From positions 103,810,665 through 103,874,664 of the forward strand of contig NC_073696.1 of NCBI RefSeq assembly GCF_029784165.1: a stretch of 64,000 nt of DNA, given 5' to 3'. Below are positions 34,971-45,478 of the stretch, in pieces (the first letter of the stretch is position 1; each line of letters begins with the position of its first letter). This DNA comes from Wyeomyia smithii (taxonomy: Eukaryota > Arthropoda > Insecta > Diptera > Culicidae). The position numbers and the translations under genes were made by a program. Under the pieces are notes generated by a model. That model saw only the letters and a program-made list of their open reading frames with translations. It was not told the DNA's origin and searched no databases.

Positions 34971-37900
34971 AACTGGATTTCCAGCAATGAGAAAATTCTT
35001 CCAGAGAAGAGAAGTTACGGATTTTTTGGTGCTAAAATATCGAAATAAAATAAAAATTGTCAAAGTTAAAAGAATTTATATTTGTGGACAAACTATGACA
35101 AGGTCATGACATCGGTTTTTTGAGATGAGCGTGGAATACCTAAGCTTCGTTGATTATATTTGAGAAGAAAAATAATCCAAATGATTGATTCTTGTCTTTT
35201 AAATTTATATCACTATAAATATAAACATTTTAACAAACTTAAAATGTTAACTTATATAGAAATTAAAATAATTTTTTATCTGTTCAAGTTTGAGTCCATT
35301 CATGTGCCATGTATTTTTATATATTTTTTTAAGTGCGTATTTTCAGACGTTTGAAATATTTTTTCGTTTAATCGTTAATGTTTTTCACCGGAACGCATTA
35401 GTTGTTAACAGTTCATAGAGAAACAAAATGCAAAAAAATCATCCATTTCGCCAAAAGCGTAGAACAATCAAAACACAATTTTAAATGTCCCCATCACGCT
35501 ACGTATTACCACCGCTACCATATATTTAAACCATTCACAAACGTGCATATATATTTTTTTTGTTCTGCTCGCGAATTATTCCCAATCCGGCAAACGTCCC
35601 TGAGCATATTATAGCAGGATTAGCGAACGAAACATGCCCAACAACAGCAGGCTGCTGATTGACAGCCGGTTAATGTATGCGAATTTCAAGTTGTACTATC
35701 GAGCGAAACTACCATCAACCAACCTCTCTGATCCGCTGACTAAATTCTCGTGACACACACGACGACGACGACGCTGCGCCTCGCACTCGCTGCTTCATTT
35801 CATCTCATCTCATCCCATCCCATCACACCCCATATAAACCAGTACTGGAGGCCGCGGCCGAGATGTTTGTCTCTGGCCAAAGGAAACCTATTTGCATCTA
35901 CCGGTATCTCGTAAAACAGAGCACAACATCATCGCTTGACAGCTCGGTTTGGGCCAACCAGCATTGAAAGGCCGACTACCCGGCTTCATTTCGGGAAATA
36001 TGAATGGAGATCATGTTTCCTTTTGTTCGGTGACCCGATGTAAAATATCCACACAGATTTCCTTCCTTGTACGATTCCGCACCAAGGCCTCCCGATGTGC
36101 AGCAGCTATGTTTGGCCGAAATGGGATGTGCGACTTTTGTAGCCGGCGGCAAGCTGAATTCACACGCAAATATCCATCAGTTGACGGTTGTATGCGAATG
36201 TTATGTACACAGCAAACGTCTAGAACCAATCCTCCCCCCTTTCACGGCTCGTTTGGCGTTTATTTGCATATGTTGATCACTTTTCGTTGCATGTTGTGTG
36301 GTTTACTACCCCCGAAGACAGTAGCTGAAAGCGGTGTGGTGTTCGAGATGTGGTGTAATTTTCCTCACGCACGGTTTGGGCAGAGAGCTGAGCTAGCCAT
36401 GATAGACACTAGAATGGAACTTACCGGACGCCTCGTGATACCGAAAGGCGTGGACACTAAATGCCCATTCACACATAGAGCTTCCTAGCCGAGCGCGGCG
36501 CAAAATGAAGCTGAACCAAAAGAGAGGAAATAGAGGAGGGGATAATAATGACGACTACATTTTAAATTTTAATTTCGCTTAAGCAAATGCAGCACTGAAG
36601 AGGGATGGAACTGCGCGCTCGCCACGGCGGATGTACCACTATCCAAACAAGTAGATTCGATGCTAAATCCTGTTACGAGTTGAAGGTTTAATCGTGGCAA
36701 TATAAATAAACATCATTTGTCGTAGTTTAAAGCTAATGATTCTAGGCTGATTTCAAAGATGCTTGTCTGCGCTGGAGTCATTTTGCAAATTAATTTTGCA
36801 CCTTCTGACCGCTATCAGCCGTGGGCATCGATAACATCAAAAGTATACCATAAATTGGCAACATGATCCGTAATAGTCAGAGTGATAGTGCTTCAGAAAA
36901 TTGTAATAAACATATGTTTATTTGTGACGTGCCGATGATTTAGTAGCGAGCTAAATCGGACACCGTAAACCAGAAGGCGCATGCAATGTTCAACTGGAAT
37001 GAACATCTTACGGGTTGCCGCACCTTTCAATGTTGTCTGCCTGCATGCAGACGGTGACGGTTTCGCAATCAGTGTGGATTTGTATAAGTGATGGAAAGCT
37101 GGAATTAAATTGCAAATGAAAGAAATACTGCAAATTAAATTTATTACTACTAATTAATGGGTATCACACGAGATAATTTCCTAGGTAAATAACAGGTCCG
37201 AATGATTCAATAGCAAATTGGATCGCGACCAAACGGAATGTAGCGTTTGGATTCTGGTCTTGCTGGCTTGAGATATCGCCGAATCGGTGCGGGGCCGTGA
37301 CACCGTACGTTGCCACTGGAAACTTGTTAGCACCAGTAGTAGAGTGTCTTCGGAATGTTTTGCAACTGCTAAGTCAAGCATGAAAGTCGTGCTTTTAATT
37401 TGAATCGTTATCTCCCATTGGTGGTGACTGGTGTTGCCACTTTAGGGTCAATTGTCTGCAAAATTACTCGAGGACCAAATCACTGCGGATGGTAAAATTA
37501 AAATATAAAATTAGTTAGGTCAATCATCCGTAACAGTTTGATAGTGAGTTTTCAAACTTAATAAAGCCAAAGAAGCGTACAAAATGAACCCTTTTGGCGA
37601 AACGACAAACGCCCTTTGGCAGGATCGTCAATAAACGCTATTATTTATGACTCAAGCGACCGTGGAACATAAAGCACTTTAAGTCCAGACCAGACATTCG
37701 GTATCGATAAAAAGGCGCGCAGTTAAGAAGTGGCAGCTTGGGGCGATAATGGAACGGTGTAATGAATTTAATTTAATTGTACCTACGACATTTTATGTGT
37801 ACAGAAAGTACACAAGTGCATGCGGTGGCTTCTCGTTGGCGTTTATTCCCTCCTAGAGTGAGGTTGACGGAGCCATTGTGGAATTCAATTGGCACATACG

Positions 37901-38315
37901 TAATGGGGGGTGTTTTATGGTCGCGGTGAAATTAAGTTGACGAATGAGGTGATAATTGAAAAGCGACGAAATAAAAACTTGTCGTAATAAAAGAAATAAA
38001 AAATACGTATTACTGAGCTATAGTGAAGTTGGAAGTGGTTTTCTCGTTACCCTAGGGCAGCAATTTGCTCAGCAGGTGTCGTTGCACAAATGCAACATTT
38101 TGTTTTACAATGGGGACGGCGCGAGTCAGAATCAAGAAATTAAATGGCGAAATTCTGAATGATTCTCAGTTTCTGGCCACGGAAGGGATTTAGTACTCAA
38201 TAACTCTAATTTATTTAGTATTTAACCTATTGATCTTAGCTATTCTATTGAGTTGATAATATAACGAAGAAACCGTTCTAAAATGATAGTGGACAATCTA
38301 GAGACCAAAATGCAG
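34971..38315. other. Unassigned, apparently low-copy DNA
   Basis: No transposon ends or repeats shared with the rest of the window were found. At 35750-35840 there is a GAC/ATC-rich tract (ACGACGACGACG, then CATCTCATCTCATCCC) followed by a possible TATA-like CATATAAACC at about 35832. The largest frame, 35949-36488 plus (179 codons), is Cys-rich in places but has no domain I recognise, and opposed frames overlap it. I do not call it a gene. The region could be intron, enhancer or intergenic DNA. Confidence 0.4.
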
Positions 38316-38317
38316 TA

Positions 38318-38717
38318 CACTTAAGTCGCTTTTTACGCGGGGATACGTTCCGCGTAAAAAGAAACCGCGTAAAGTCCGGAATCCGCGTAAAAAAACCGCG
38401 TAAATTCCGGAATCCGCGTAAATTCCGGAATCCGCGTAAAAAAACTGCGTAAATCCCGGTATCCGCGAGAAAAAACCGCTTGAATTCCGGAATCCGCGTA
38501 AAAAAGTCGCGTAAAAAGCGACCTTAGGGTTAAATTTCCGGTATTTACGCGACCTTAGGGTTAAATTTTCAGTATTTACACAAAAACTGTGTTTTTTCGA
38601 AAACGGATACATAATTACTCTTGGCTCAAAACGGAAAACGTGATTGAAATTAGGTCGATGTCTTGTACAGTTTTCGAGTAATGGAGGAAAGTGACCCGCG
38701 TAAGAAAGACCTTAGTG
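38318..38717. mobile_element. TA-flanked element with CCGCGTAAA repeats
   Basis: Inverted ends CACTTAAGTCGCTTTTTACG (38318) and the inverse of CACTAAGGTCTTTCTTACG (38717) are flanked by TA (38316-38317, 38718-38719). The left half is packed with GAATCCGCGTAAATTCCG-like units. Two copies of GCGACCTTAGGGTTAAATTT follow in tandem (about 38517 and 38551). It shares the CGCGTAAA theme with the MITEs at 31730 and 53503 but has different ends. Non-coding. Confidence 0.65.
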
Positions 38718-38719
38718 TA

Positions 38720-39640
38720 CTGTAAATTGTACAAAAGCATCAAATATTTTTGAAACTTCAGGGAAAAAAACGTGTGCCAATGTTGTTTATGAATAAGTTG
38801 TGGTAAATTGATTACTAGACTTGGAAAAATCACACAGTGCAAAAAATTACTGCGTTTTAGTCAGAAACAATTCACGAAAAATGGCATTTTTTCGTTTTCA
38901 ACCATATTTGATTCAATTGTGCTTGATCATTAAGAAAACTTTAAACTTTGTAACAATATGAATAATTGCCAAAAAATGCAAGTTTAGTTTTCAAATACAA
39001 AAATTATCTATCTGGCATCACCTCCGGCAAACCTTTTTTCGAGATTTTTTGGTTTATTTTCTTCAAAAATCACCTACCAGTATTTTTCGGACGCTCTACG
39101 TCTATAAACTGCAGGAAAAAATAGTTTAGAAATTTTCAACTATTTTCGGCTCATATTACCTTGGGGTGATAAGTGTTTCTTACATAAAATTTTCCGAGGA
39201 ACACGATGAAACTATCAAATTTAAAATAAAAGTGGCTGCAATAACCAAAAGATGCAAGTTTTAAATACGAAAAAAAAAATGCCAACACTGGTCAAAAACA
39301 ATATTTTTCTGGTTTCCTTGGCTTATTTCATTCGAAAATAGCCTATCAATATTTTTCGGACGCCTCACGTCTATAAAATGGAAAAAACTTCTAGTAAGCA
39401 AGCTGTTCCTGCGTTTGACATGAATCCTCCTCGAGCAATTTGTCCAATTCATCATCGTCGAAGGTTTTTGACCTTTCTTCACATGGGCAGTAGTTAACTT
39501 TGAAATTACTCTCTTTCAAGGGACGGAACCAATCACGGTTGTTTCCCTTAAAGTAGCACTTCTGTTCCTTTTTTTAACTCTCGATGTGCTTCAGCCGCCG
39601 CTTTCGATGAATAAAATAATAAAAGTAACATAATAAAAAA
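38720..39640. repeat. Unassigned DNA with a diverged direct duplication
   Basis: A segment at about 38965-39115 recurs at about 39245-39380. Shared pieces include TATTTTTCGGACGC and ACGTCTATAAA plus the preceding AAAATGCAAGTTT/AAAGATGCAAGTTT, so the offset is about 270-280 bp. At 39525-39615 lies the relative of 5360-5455. No gene is recognised. Confidence 0.5.
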
Positions 39641-39649
39641 AGGGATTTC

Positions 39650-40200
39650 TTTTTATCTATCTGTCTGACCCTTATAGACTTGTAAATTACTGAACCGATC
39701 GGGGGGAAAATTTGTATGCAGAAGTGTTCGAGGCCGGGAAAGGCGATTATGATAGTTCGAGACCCATCCCAATTCTCGAAGGGAGGGCTTCTATACAAAT
39801 GAATTATAAATTTCTGCATAACTGGAGAGCTAATCAAGCAAATGAAGCTAAATTTACCAGAACCCAAAAATCGACCCCGAACACCATTTTTATTTTTAAG
39901 ATGGCAAATTCCGGTTTCTGAAAAACGACCCCCGGAATGGGTCTTTCCGAAACCAGAATGATGCCTTAAGGCCAGAAATTGACTCTACATGTCGTTTTGA
40001 AATCCATGAAGATGACTGTTCTGGAAAACAGCCCAAAATGACCGAATAACAGCCTATGGAGAATCAATATGATGCTGAGAAGTCGAAAATCGACTCCAGA
40101 CGCCATTTCAAAGTCAGCGTAAAATGAACGTATACCAGCCTATATGGGTATGCACAGAAGCCATCAAAACTGACCCCAGATGCCATTATGAATCTAAAGG
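39650..40200 (+). repeat. Fragment of the copy-2-type repeat body
   Basis: The stretch 39655-39860 (CTGTCTGACC, ACTGAACCGATCG, TGATAGTTCGAGACCC, AAATTTCTGCATAAC) parallels 14820-15020. The stretch 39890-40200 holds diverged units of the 120-bp repeat (AAGATGGCAAATTCCGGTTT). It is probably a fragment of the same element family as 14670-17730, with neither end preserved. Confidence 0.6.
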
Positions 40201-41115
40201 GATAAAAGTTATTATATATAGAGATATCCATGTTAGTCCAAGAGTAAATAATCATATATATGTTCTCGAAAAATTTCACAATTTTCGGTGTAAATACTAA
40301 AAACTTCAAACATTGAATTTTGGCCTTCAGATTGACTACTATCATAGTCAAACAAGATTCAAACATTTCCGGGTGGTTTTTTTTTTTGTTGTATTTTCAG
40401 CTCAAAGAAGTCGTTTTCTCGCGGTCATACAAATTTGGAACGCATCCCCCATGTAAAAAAACTATAGTTGTATATATATTAATACAAAAATGTCTATCGT
40501 AATATTAACGTCTATAATTCAAAAAATTATTGAAGAGATAAAGTTCGCATTTAAAACAACTTTATGTAGCCCTAAGTCAACCTTGGTGTCGTAGCTTTGA
40601 TTTTTGACGTATGACTACGTCTTTGTTCTCTATACTATGGTAAATTCTGTAAAAGTGAAACCACACAATAGATATTAATAACACTGGTCGACAAAAGCGA
40701 AAAAAAGTTGCCGTATAGCTCCATCTGAAAAAAAAGATAATAGATTTTTAGGGTGAAAGTGTGTTGAAGCCACAAATGGCCTACTTTGAGCCACCCCTTT
40801 GAAAATCGGTAATAGTTAATGCGTTCCCTGTGACAACACTATTTTATGTTTGCTCCACCGTTTTCACAAGTAACGTATTAACTATTTTCGAGTCTTGTGC
40901 TTTTGAAAATTCTAAGTGATGGCTAACACCGTTTCACCTTAACCATTTTTGTGATTTTTGAAGTCCCTAGTAAATGTGGAAACGCATCAAAAGGCCGCAC
41001 AGCAATGGTAGAAGCTATAATTCTTCATTTGTTTTGTTTGAGCTTTAGGGCAAAACCTGTATTTACCAGTGTAGGTAATCATTATCGTTGGATAGATAGA
41101 ATGTTGGTTAATCGA
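40201..41115. other. Unassigned DNA
   Basis: No gene or clear repeat. This is the pre-insertion flank of the retroposon that starts at 41139. Confidence 0.4.
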
Positions 41116-41138
41116 CATGTTTCAAAAATGAATAAATA
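41116..41138 (+). repeat. Left target-site duplication of retroposon A (23 bp)
   Basis: The 23-bp sequence starting CATGTTTCAAAAATG and ending AATAAATA occurs exactly again at 44219-44241. The bases outside the two copies differ on both sides. The first CATG could also belong to the tail, so the duplication is 19-23 bp. Confidence 0.85.
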
Positions 41139-44100
41139 GAGGGAATGGCAACACGGCCTACTCAAGTCGGGCTTTTCAATCGCGGATATTTTAACAGTGT
41201 TTTGAGTGTGTCAATTGAAGAGAATTATTAAAAATTGGCTGCAAGTGATAAAAACTAATATATTGCAGCATCTTGTGTTAAGGTGTTTTTAAAATAGTTG
41301 CAGAAATGTGAGAATTTTGAGTGAAAATAGTCTTTTAGAAGTGGTAGCCATGACGCGTAGCCCCAGCCCCAGCAAATGAAGGGAGTAACATGCAGCAGCT
41401 GAAGTAGTAGTTGTGATATGTGCTTGAAACAAAATACCGCTGCTTGCTTCGGGATGATGGTCTGTTCGTCAAAATGTTAGCTTTTGGTGCTATGCTTTTG
41501 GTGTCAAGTCTATCGTATCGGAACAATTTTTCAATTCCCCCTCTTTGAGTTATCCAATTTTGAGTGAAGAGGCATTAGTGTTTGTGCAAAAAAGGCAAAA
41601 ATATATGGAATTTTGGTTTACGTTTGGTGTTAATGTTGTCTTGTGTTGGTGCCATAAAATGGTAATGAAACTGTTTATGGGACTATAACCTGTCGTTGCC
41701 AGGGTGCATAGTGCAAATAGCTCGAACAGCAACGGTGGAGGTCGGTTGTAAGTCGGCAAATTGTCGTGTTAGTGAAATGTTGGTGTGTAGTAACGATCCT
41801 ACCGGTGTTTAATCCTCCTTATGTTAGTCCGTGCGACGCAGCGCGTATCGATACCACGGTTCAAAGCAAAAGCGGTAATTTGAAGATAAGTATCGGTGGT
41901 GATGTTGGTGATATTTTGTGTAAACATTATTGGAGAGCTGGTTTTTTACGTACAACTTGATGTTACAAATATGAATACCAGGCGATTATTATGGGTCTCT
42001 GTGTTGATCGCCTGCGGTAGTTGAGTTGTTGGTAGGATGCCTAATATGTTGCTCAAAGTTTGTTAAGTTTACGAAACAGGCGAAGATGAAATGTTGTGTT
42101 GTGGAGTTGTGCTTTTTTGATTTTTCGAGCTTTTGAGCAGATGTTTTATATATTTATATACTATGTCCTGATTATGACTAGTTTGGTATTTAAGCACCAA
42201 ATTTGCGTTTATATTCTAGCGTCGTGCACATAGAATCGCGGTGATGGACAAGGAGAAAGTACTTTGTGAGCAAATTTAATGGTTTATGTTGATACACAAA
42301 AAAATGTGCTATTTTGGCGGAGTTTTACCTGAGCGGCCTCATTTTTTGTTTAACTAGGAGAGGTTTGTTTTCGGATCTTGAATAGATTTTTTATATCTTT
42401 GGCTGAAATAATTAAATAAATTTAAAAATTATTCAATAAAAAAAAGCTAGTTTCCTGGAATCCTATGTTATTATTATATTTTTACGATTCAAATTACTAA
42501 AACTTAGACATAGTTGTGTAGGTATTTTGTCAAGCTTCATTTCATGATTTTTAGGTTTTCAAGCAGATATTGATTTTTAAGTGACTGTTGAGTTTGACTT
42601 TCGATGATTGTTTAGTCAGCCTGAAATAATCATGATTGGTTTGTCTTGTAAATAATTTTAAGACTTTTGATTATTATGTACATCTACACCGGATGTTTGC
42701 ACTTAATGTTTTAGATGCACCAAGCTTTGCCATTTTTAAATTTTTCCAAGTGCATCACATCCATTATAAGGTAATGAATAACTCAACTTAGTAATGAGCC
42801 AACATAACACATAGTATACCTCGAATCCGTCATCTACTGCGGTTTTGCACGGTCAGGCTTCAAGTAGGGTTCTATCAGCCAAACATGTTCTCACCTCGAG
42901 AGCAATGATGTGGTTTGTGGAAGCTGGGAGTATGGTGCAGTGATAATACATGTAATCTTATGTTTCACTTTTTCGATTTTTCTAGCTTTTGGGCTGTTTA
43001 TGTTTTGTATACTATTTTCCAACCAGGACTAGGTCGGCATTTTGTTAACAAACTTAAGATTATATATTGGTCAATATGGAAATTTGCATTTTTAAATTAT
43101 TTGTATGGCTTTGTATGCATGAAACTTTGCCAATTTTTCTATTTAATAGGCAACATTCGCATCGACAACTAAGAGAGAATCGGCGTGAAATGTCGTGTCC
43201 CCGAGTGTCTGCGTCGGTAGGAGGAAATAGAGAGGTCCTGCATAGTGCTGATTTCGAGGGGTATACCCAGATACTTGTTCATGTCTCACTGTGACTGTTT
43301 AACCGAAGATTTGGATTTGGATGTATACCTTCCAAAGAATCGCGTCGGCCGACGTGCATTCGTTTCTTCGAAAGTATTCGGGATTGACAAATAGCTGATT
43401 GGCTACATCGCGTGCGTAGTACGAAGAGGATCGCGACGTTTGGCAAGAAAAATAGTCATGATTAGTTTTCGTAATAAGTGCGCAACATTGTTATATTCTG
43501 TTTTTCAGGTGTGTTTTTCGCGGGATCATATCGTTTTTTTAGAGCAGACAAAGTGTGAACGAGAAACGTCGTTGATTGATCTGTTAGGAAGATAATGTCC
43601 GGTTGACCGAACGCCTAGAGACTCCGCGTCGATATCTTCATGAGGTTGATAGGTCAACAACGTGCAATTGATTTCGGTGTAAAAAGGATCACCTTACGAG
43701 GAGATATCATATCATTTGAAATTGTTCCAATTTGATCAAAGGTCCAGTACTCTTGCGTACGATTTATTGTTGCGGTGTTACATTGTCAAACTTGATAGGT
43801 TCGAATCGCATTATGAATACCGGGGCGGATATAATGAACCTGTTCGCGCGATACTTGTTCTAAAGAACCCGACACTCGAAACCAGTGCATCGTTTACCAA
43901 AACGAACCCTGCTGTGTACCTTGCCCTTTTTCCAACATCCCAGTGATTTCTCGTGGAAGTGCAGAGGTGTTCTCGGCTTCCAATAAGCGAGTATCACGTC
44001 AACATTTTCCTATACCAATTCCTTCTTTGACCTGCATTCGGACGCGGCCGGCGCTGGTATTGCCTATTATGAAGATTAAGGTCACCAGTTTTTACACATT

Positions 44101-44218
44101 GAGGATGCATGTTGGTCCCAAGCATCATCTTTTGGTTCTCTGTGTAATTACAGCTGATCTGGCAATAACGGAGTAGCAACCGCGGGCGGTCAATCATGCT
44201 CATGCTCATGCTCATGCT
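41139..44218 (+). mobile_element. Hexamer-tailed retroposon, copy A (3.08 kb)
   Basis: A retroposon bounded by a perfect 19-23-bp duplication and ending in four CATGCT units (44195-44218). Such a tail with long variable target duplications indicates insertion by a non-LTR machinery using a simple-repeat 3' end. No reverse transcriptase or endonuclease can be read in it, and its open frames are short. Three diverged segments with GATTTTTCTAGCTTTTGAGC lie about 430 bp apart (42117, 42547, 42976). The 3' third is homologous to copy B at 60762-62446, notably around 43180-43300, 43320-43396 and 44040-44160. I do not recognise the family. Confidence 0.7.
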
Positions 44219-44241
44219 CATGTTTCAAAAATGAATAAATA
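44219..44241 (+). repeat. Right target-site duplication of retroposon A
   Basis: Exact second copy of 41116-41138, directly after the CATGCT tail. Confidence 0.85.
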
Positions 44242-44242
44242 T

Positions 44243-44270
44243 TGATAACTGTCACATGTAACAGTTATCA
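44243..44270. repeat. Short hairpin
   Basis: TGATAACTGT and ACAGTTATCA form a perfect 10-bp stem with an 8-nt loop, two bases after the duplication. No function is assigned. Confidence 0.6.
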
Positions 44271-44524
44271 TTATAACTTTATTTCTCCGCAGCGAAGACT
44301 GATGAAAATATTAAGGGTTGAGTTTCGATGAGCAATGAACTAATCACGTGCGTGCACACGACGAGTAACGGGTGACAACTAAAATTTTGGAATTTTTTTG
44401 AGGTTCTCTTACTTAACAACAAACACGTTCAAAGAGAAATGAAAATATGTATATGTAAGCTCTCTCTGCGATCCACTGTCAGTATTTTATGGTTTATTTA
44501 TGCATACTTAGTTCTGTCCAGAGT
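44271..44524. other. Unassigned DNA
   Basis: Nothing recognised between the hairpin and the mariner remnant. Part of it may be the 5' end of that element. Confidence 0.4.
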
Positions 44525-45115
44525 GGCGTCGAAACAGGAAGCATTTCACAAGCGCATTGTACAGTTTGAACTGCACTGCACAAAAATTTTGGCAAAAAGT
44601 TTATGGTAAACAATTTTAAAAGCGAAAATCGTCCGGTTTCGACTGTACATAATTTTCTGCAGACCTCAACAATAATCCGCCAGAAAGGTAGTGAAATACC
44701 GGCCAGAATAGTCGACAAACAGGACTGTTTCCTACTTGTCTAAATCATGGCACAAACCTAGTGGTTTGGCTATCGTTCGATATGTATACTACAACGAATG
44801 TTCAAACAAAATTTTGATTTCATCTCTTCAAAAACACCATACCGATGAAAGTTCCTGCATAACCACTCGACTACATTTGTACCCCGAACACGCAACCCAA
44901 AGAGTTTACCTCAGTGTCCCCCAATCAGAGATTTTTTTGAGATCTTAAGTTTCTTTGGTGCAAAAATAACTGAAGATCAACGATCTGCAAACATTTGATT
45001 GGTAGAATCAAAAAGATGCATTCGAAAAGTCGACGTGGAGGTCGTACAAAGCTCTTGTTCCGGCATAAAAACAAGTTTCGTCGGAAGGCCAGTTACGCAT
45101 TTTCCTCAGATGTTC
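44525..45115 (+). pseudogene. Mariner-type (DD37D/DD39D-like) transposase remnant
   Basis: A deleted mariner transposase. The N-terminus reads ASKQEAFHKRIVQFELHC, then after a frameshift FMVNNFKSENRPVSTVHNF and RQKGSEIPARIVDKQDC, the helix-turn-helix region. A large deletion follows that removes the first catalytic Asp. The C-terminal part reads KPSGLAIVRYVYYNECSNK and ILISSLQKHHTDES, another small deletion that takes the FWPDLA-type Asp motif, then NPKSLPQCPPIRDFFEIL and RCIRKVDVEVVQ. The Asp in RDFFEI replaces the usual Glu, which fits mosquito ITmD37D-like or DD39D-like mariners, though the exact family is uncertain. Confidence 0.7.
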
Positions 45116-45276
45116 ATTAATACATATTTTTGTTCATAATGAATGTATTTTCATGCGAATCAAATCAATTTGTACATCTACCGTTTTTGACAGCAGTGGA
45201 AAAAAATTCCAAAATTTTAACTGTCACCCATAAGACGTCCGCCGTCTGCTTTGATATCCACTAAATCAGTAAAAAG
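45116..45276. other. Unassigned spacer
   Basis: AT-rich, possibly the 3' end of the mariner remnant. No terminal repeat was found. Confidence 0.4.
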
Positions 45277-45478
45277 CAATGCCTTGGTGCTACATTCCGA
45301 TTCGGAACTCGACCTTCTGTTTTATTAGACACAGACTTCGCAGCCAATTGTTAAGTGTACAGGACAATTGCGGAGCTAGCGCTACGATCCTACTGACACT
45401 AACATTCTCTCTCGAGTCGAGACTCGAACCTACAACGACTGGCTTGTTAGGCCACCATCGTACCTCGAGACCAGCAGG
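45277..45478 (-). mobile_element. tRNA-derived SINE, copy 2
   Basis: Minus-strand relative of 5990-6205. In its own orientation it carries an A-box-like GGTCTCGAGG near 45471 and the B box GGTTCGAGTCT near 45420-45430. The body is nearly collinear with copy 1, including AGTAGGATCGTAGCGCTAG. The plus-strand frame beginning at 45279 is the SINE read backwards and not a gene. Confidence 0.8.

Noticed and set aside
35750..35850. Promoter with TATA-like CATATAAACC
   Set aside because: A TATA-like string alone, with no initiator, downstream gene or transcript evidence.
35949..36488. 179-codon plus-strand frame, Cys-containing
   Set aside because: No recognisable domain or regular Cys spacing, overlapping opposed frames, and length possible by chance in GC-richer DNA. 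Kept only as part of an unassigned region.
44195..44241. CATGCT repeats as a CRISPR-like or simple tandem array
   Set aside because: Only four hexamers without spacers, placed exactly before a target duplication, so a retroposon tail fits better.
44243..44270. Hairpin as a transcription terminator
   Set aside because: Intrinsic terminators of this kind are bacterial; the context is eukaryotic and no gene ends here.
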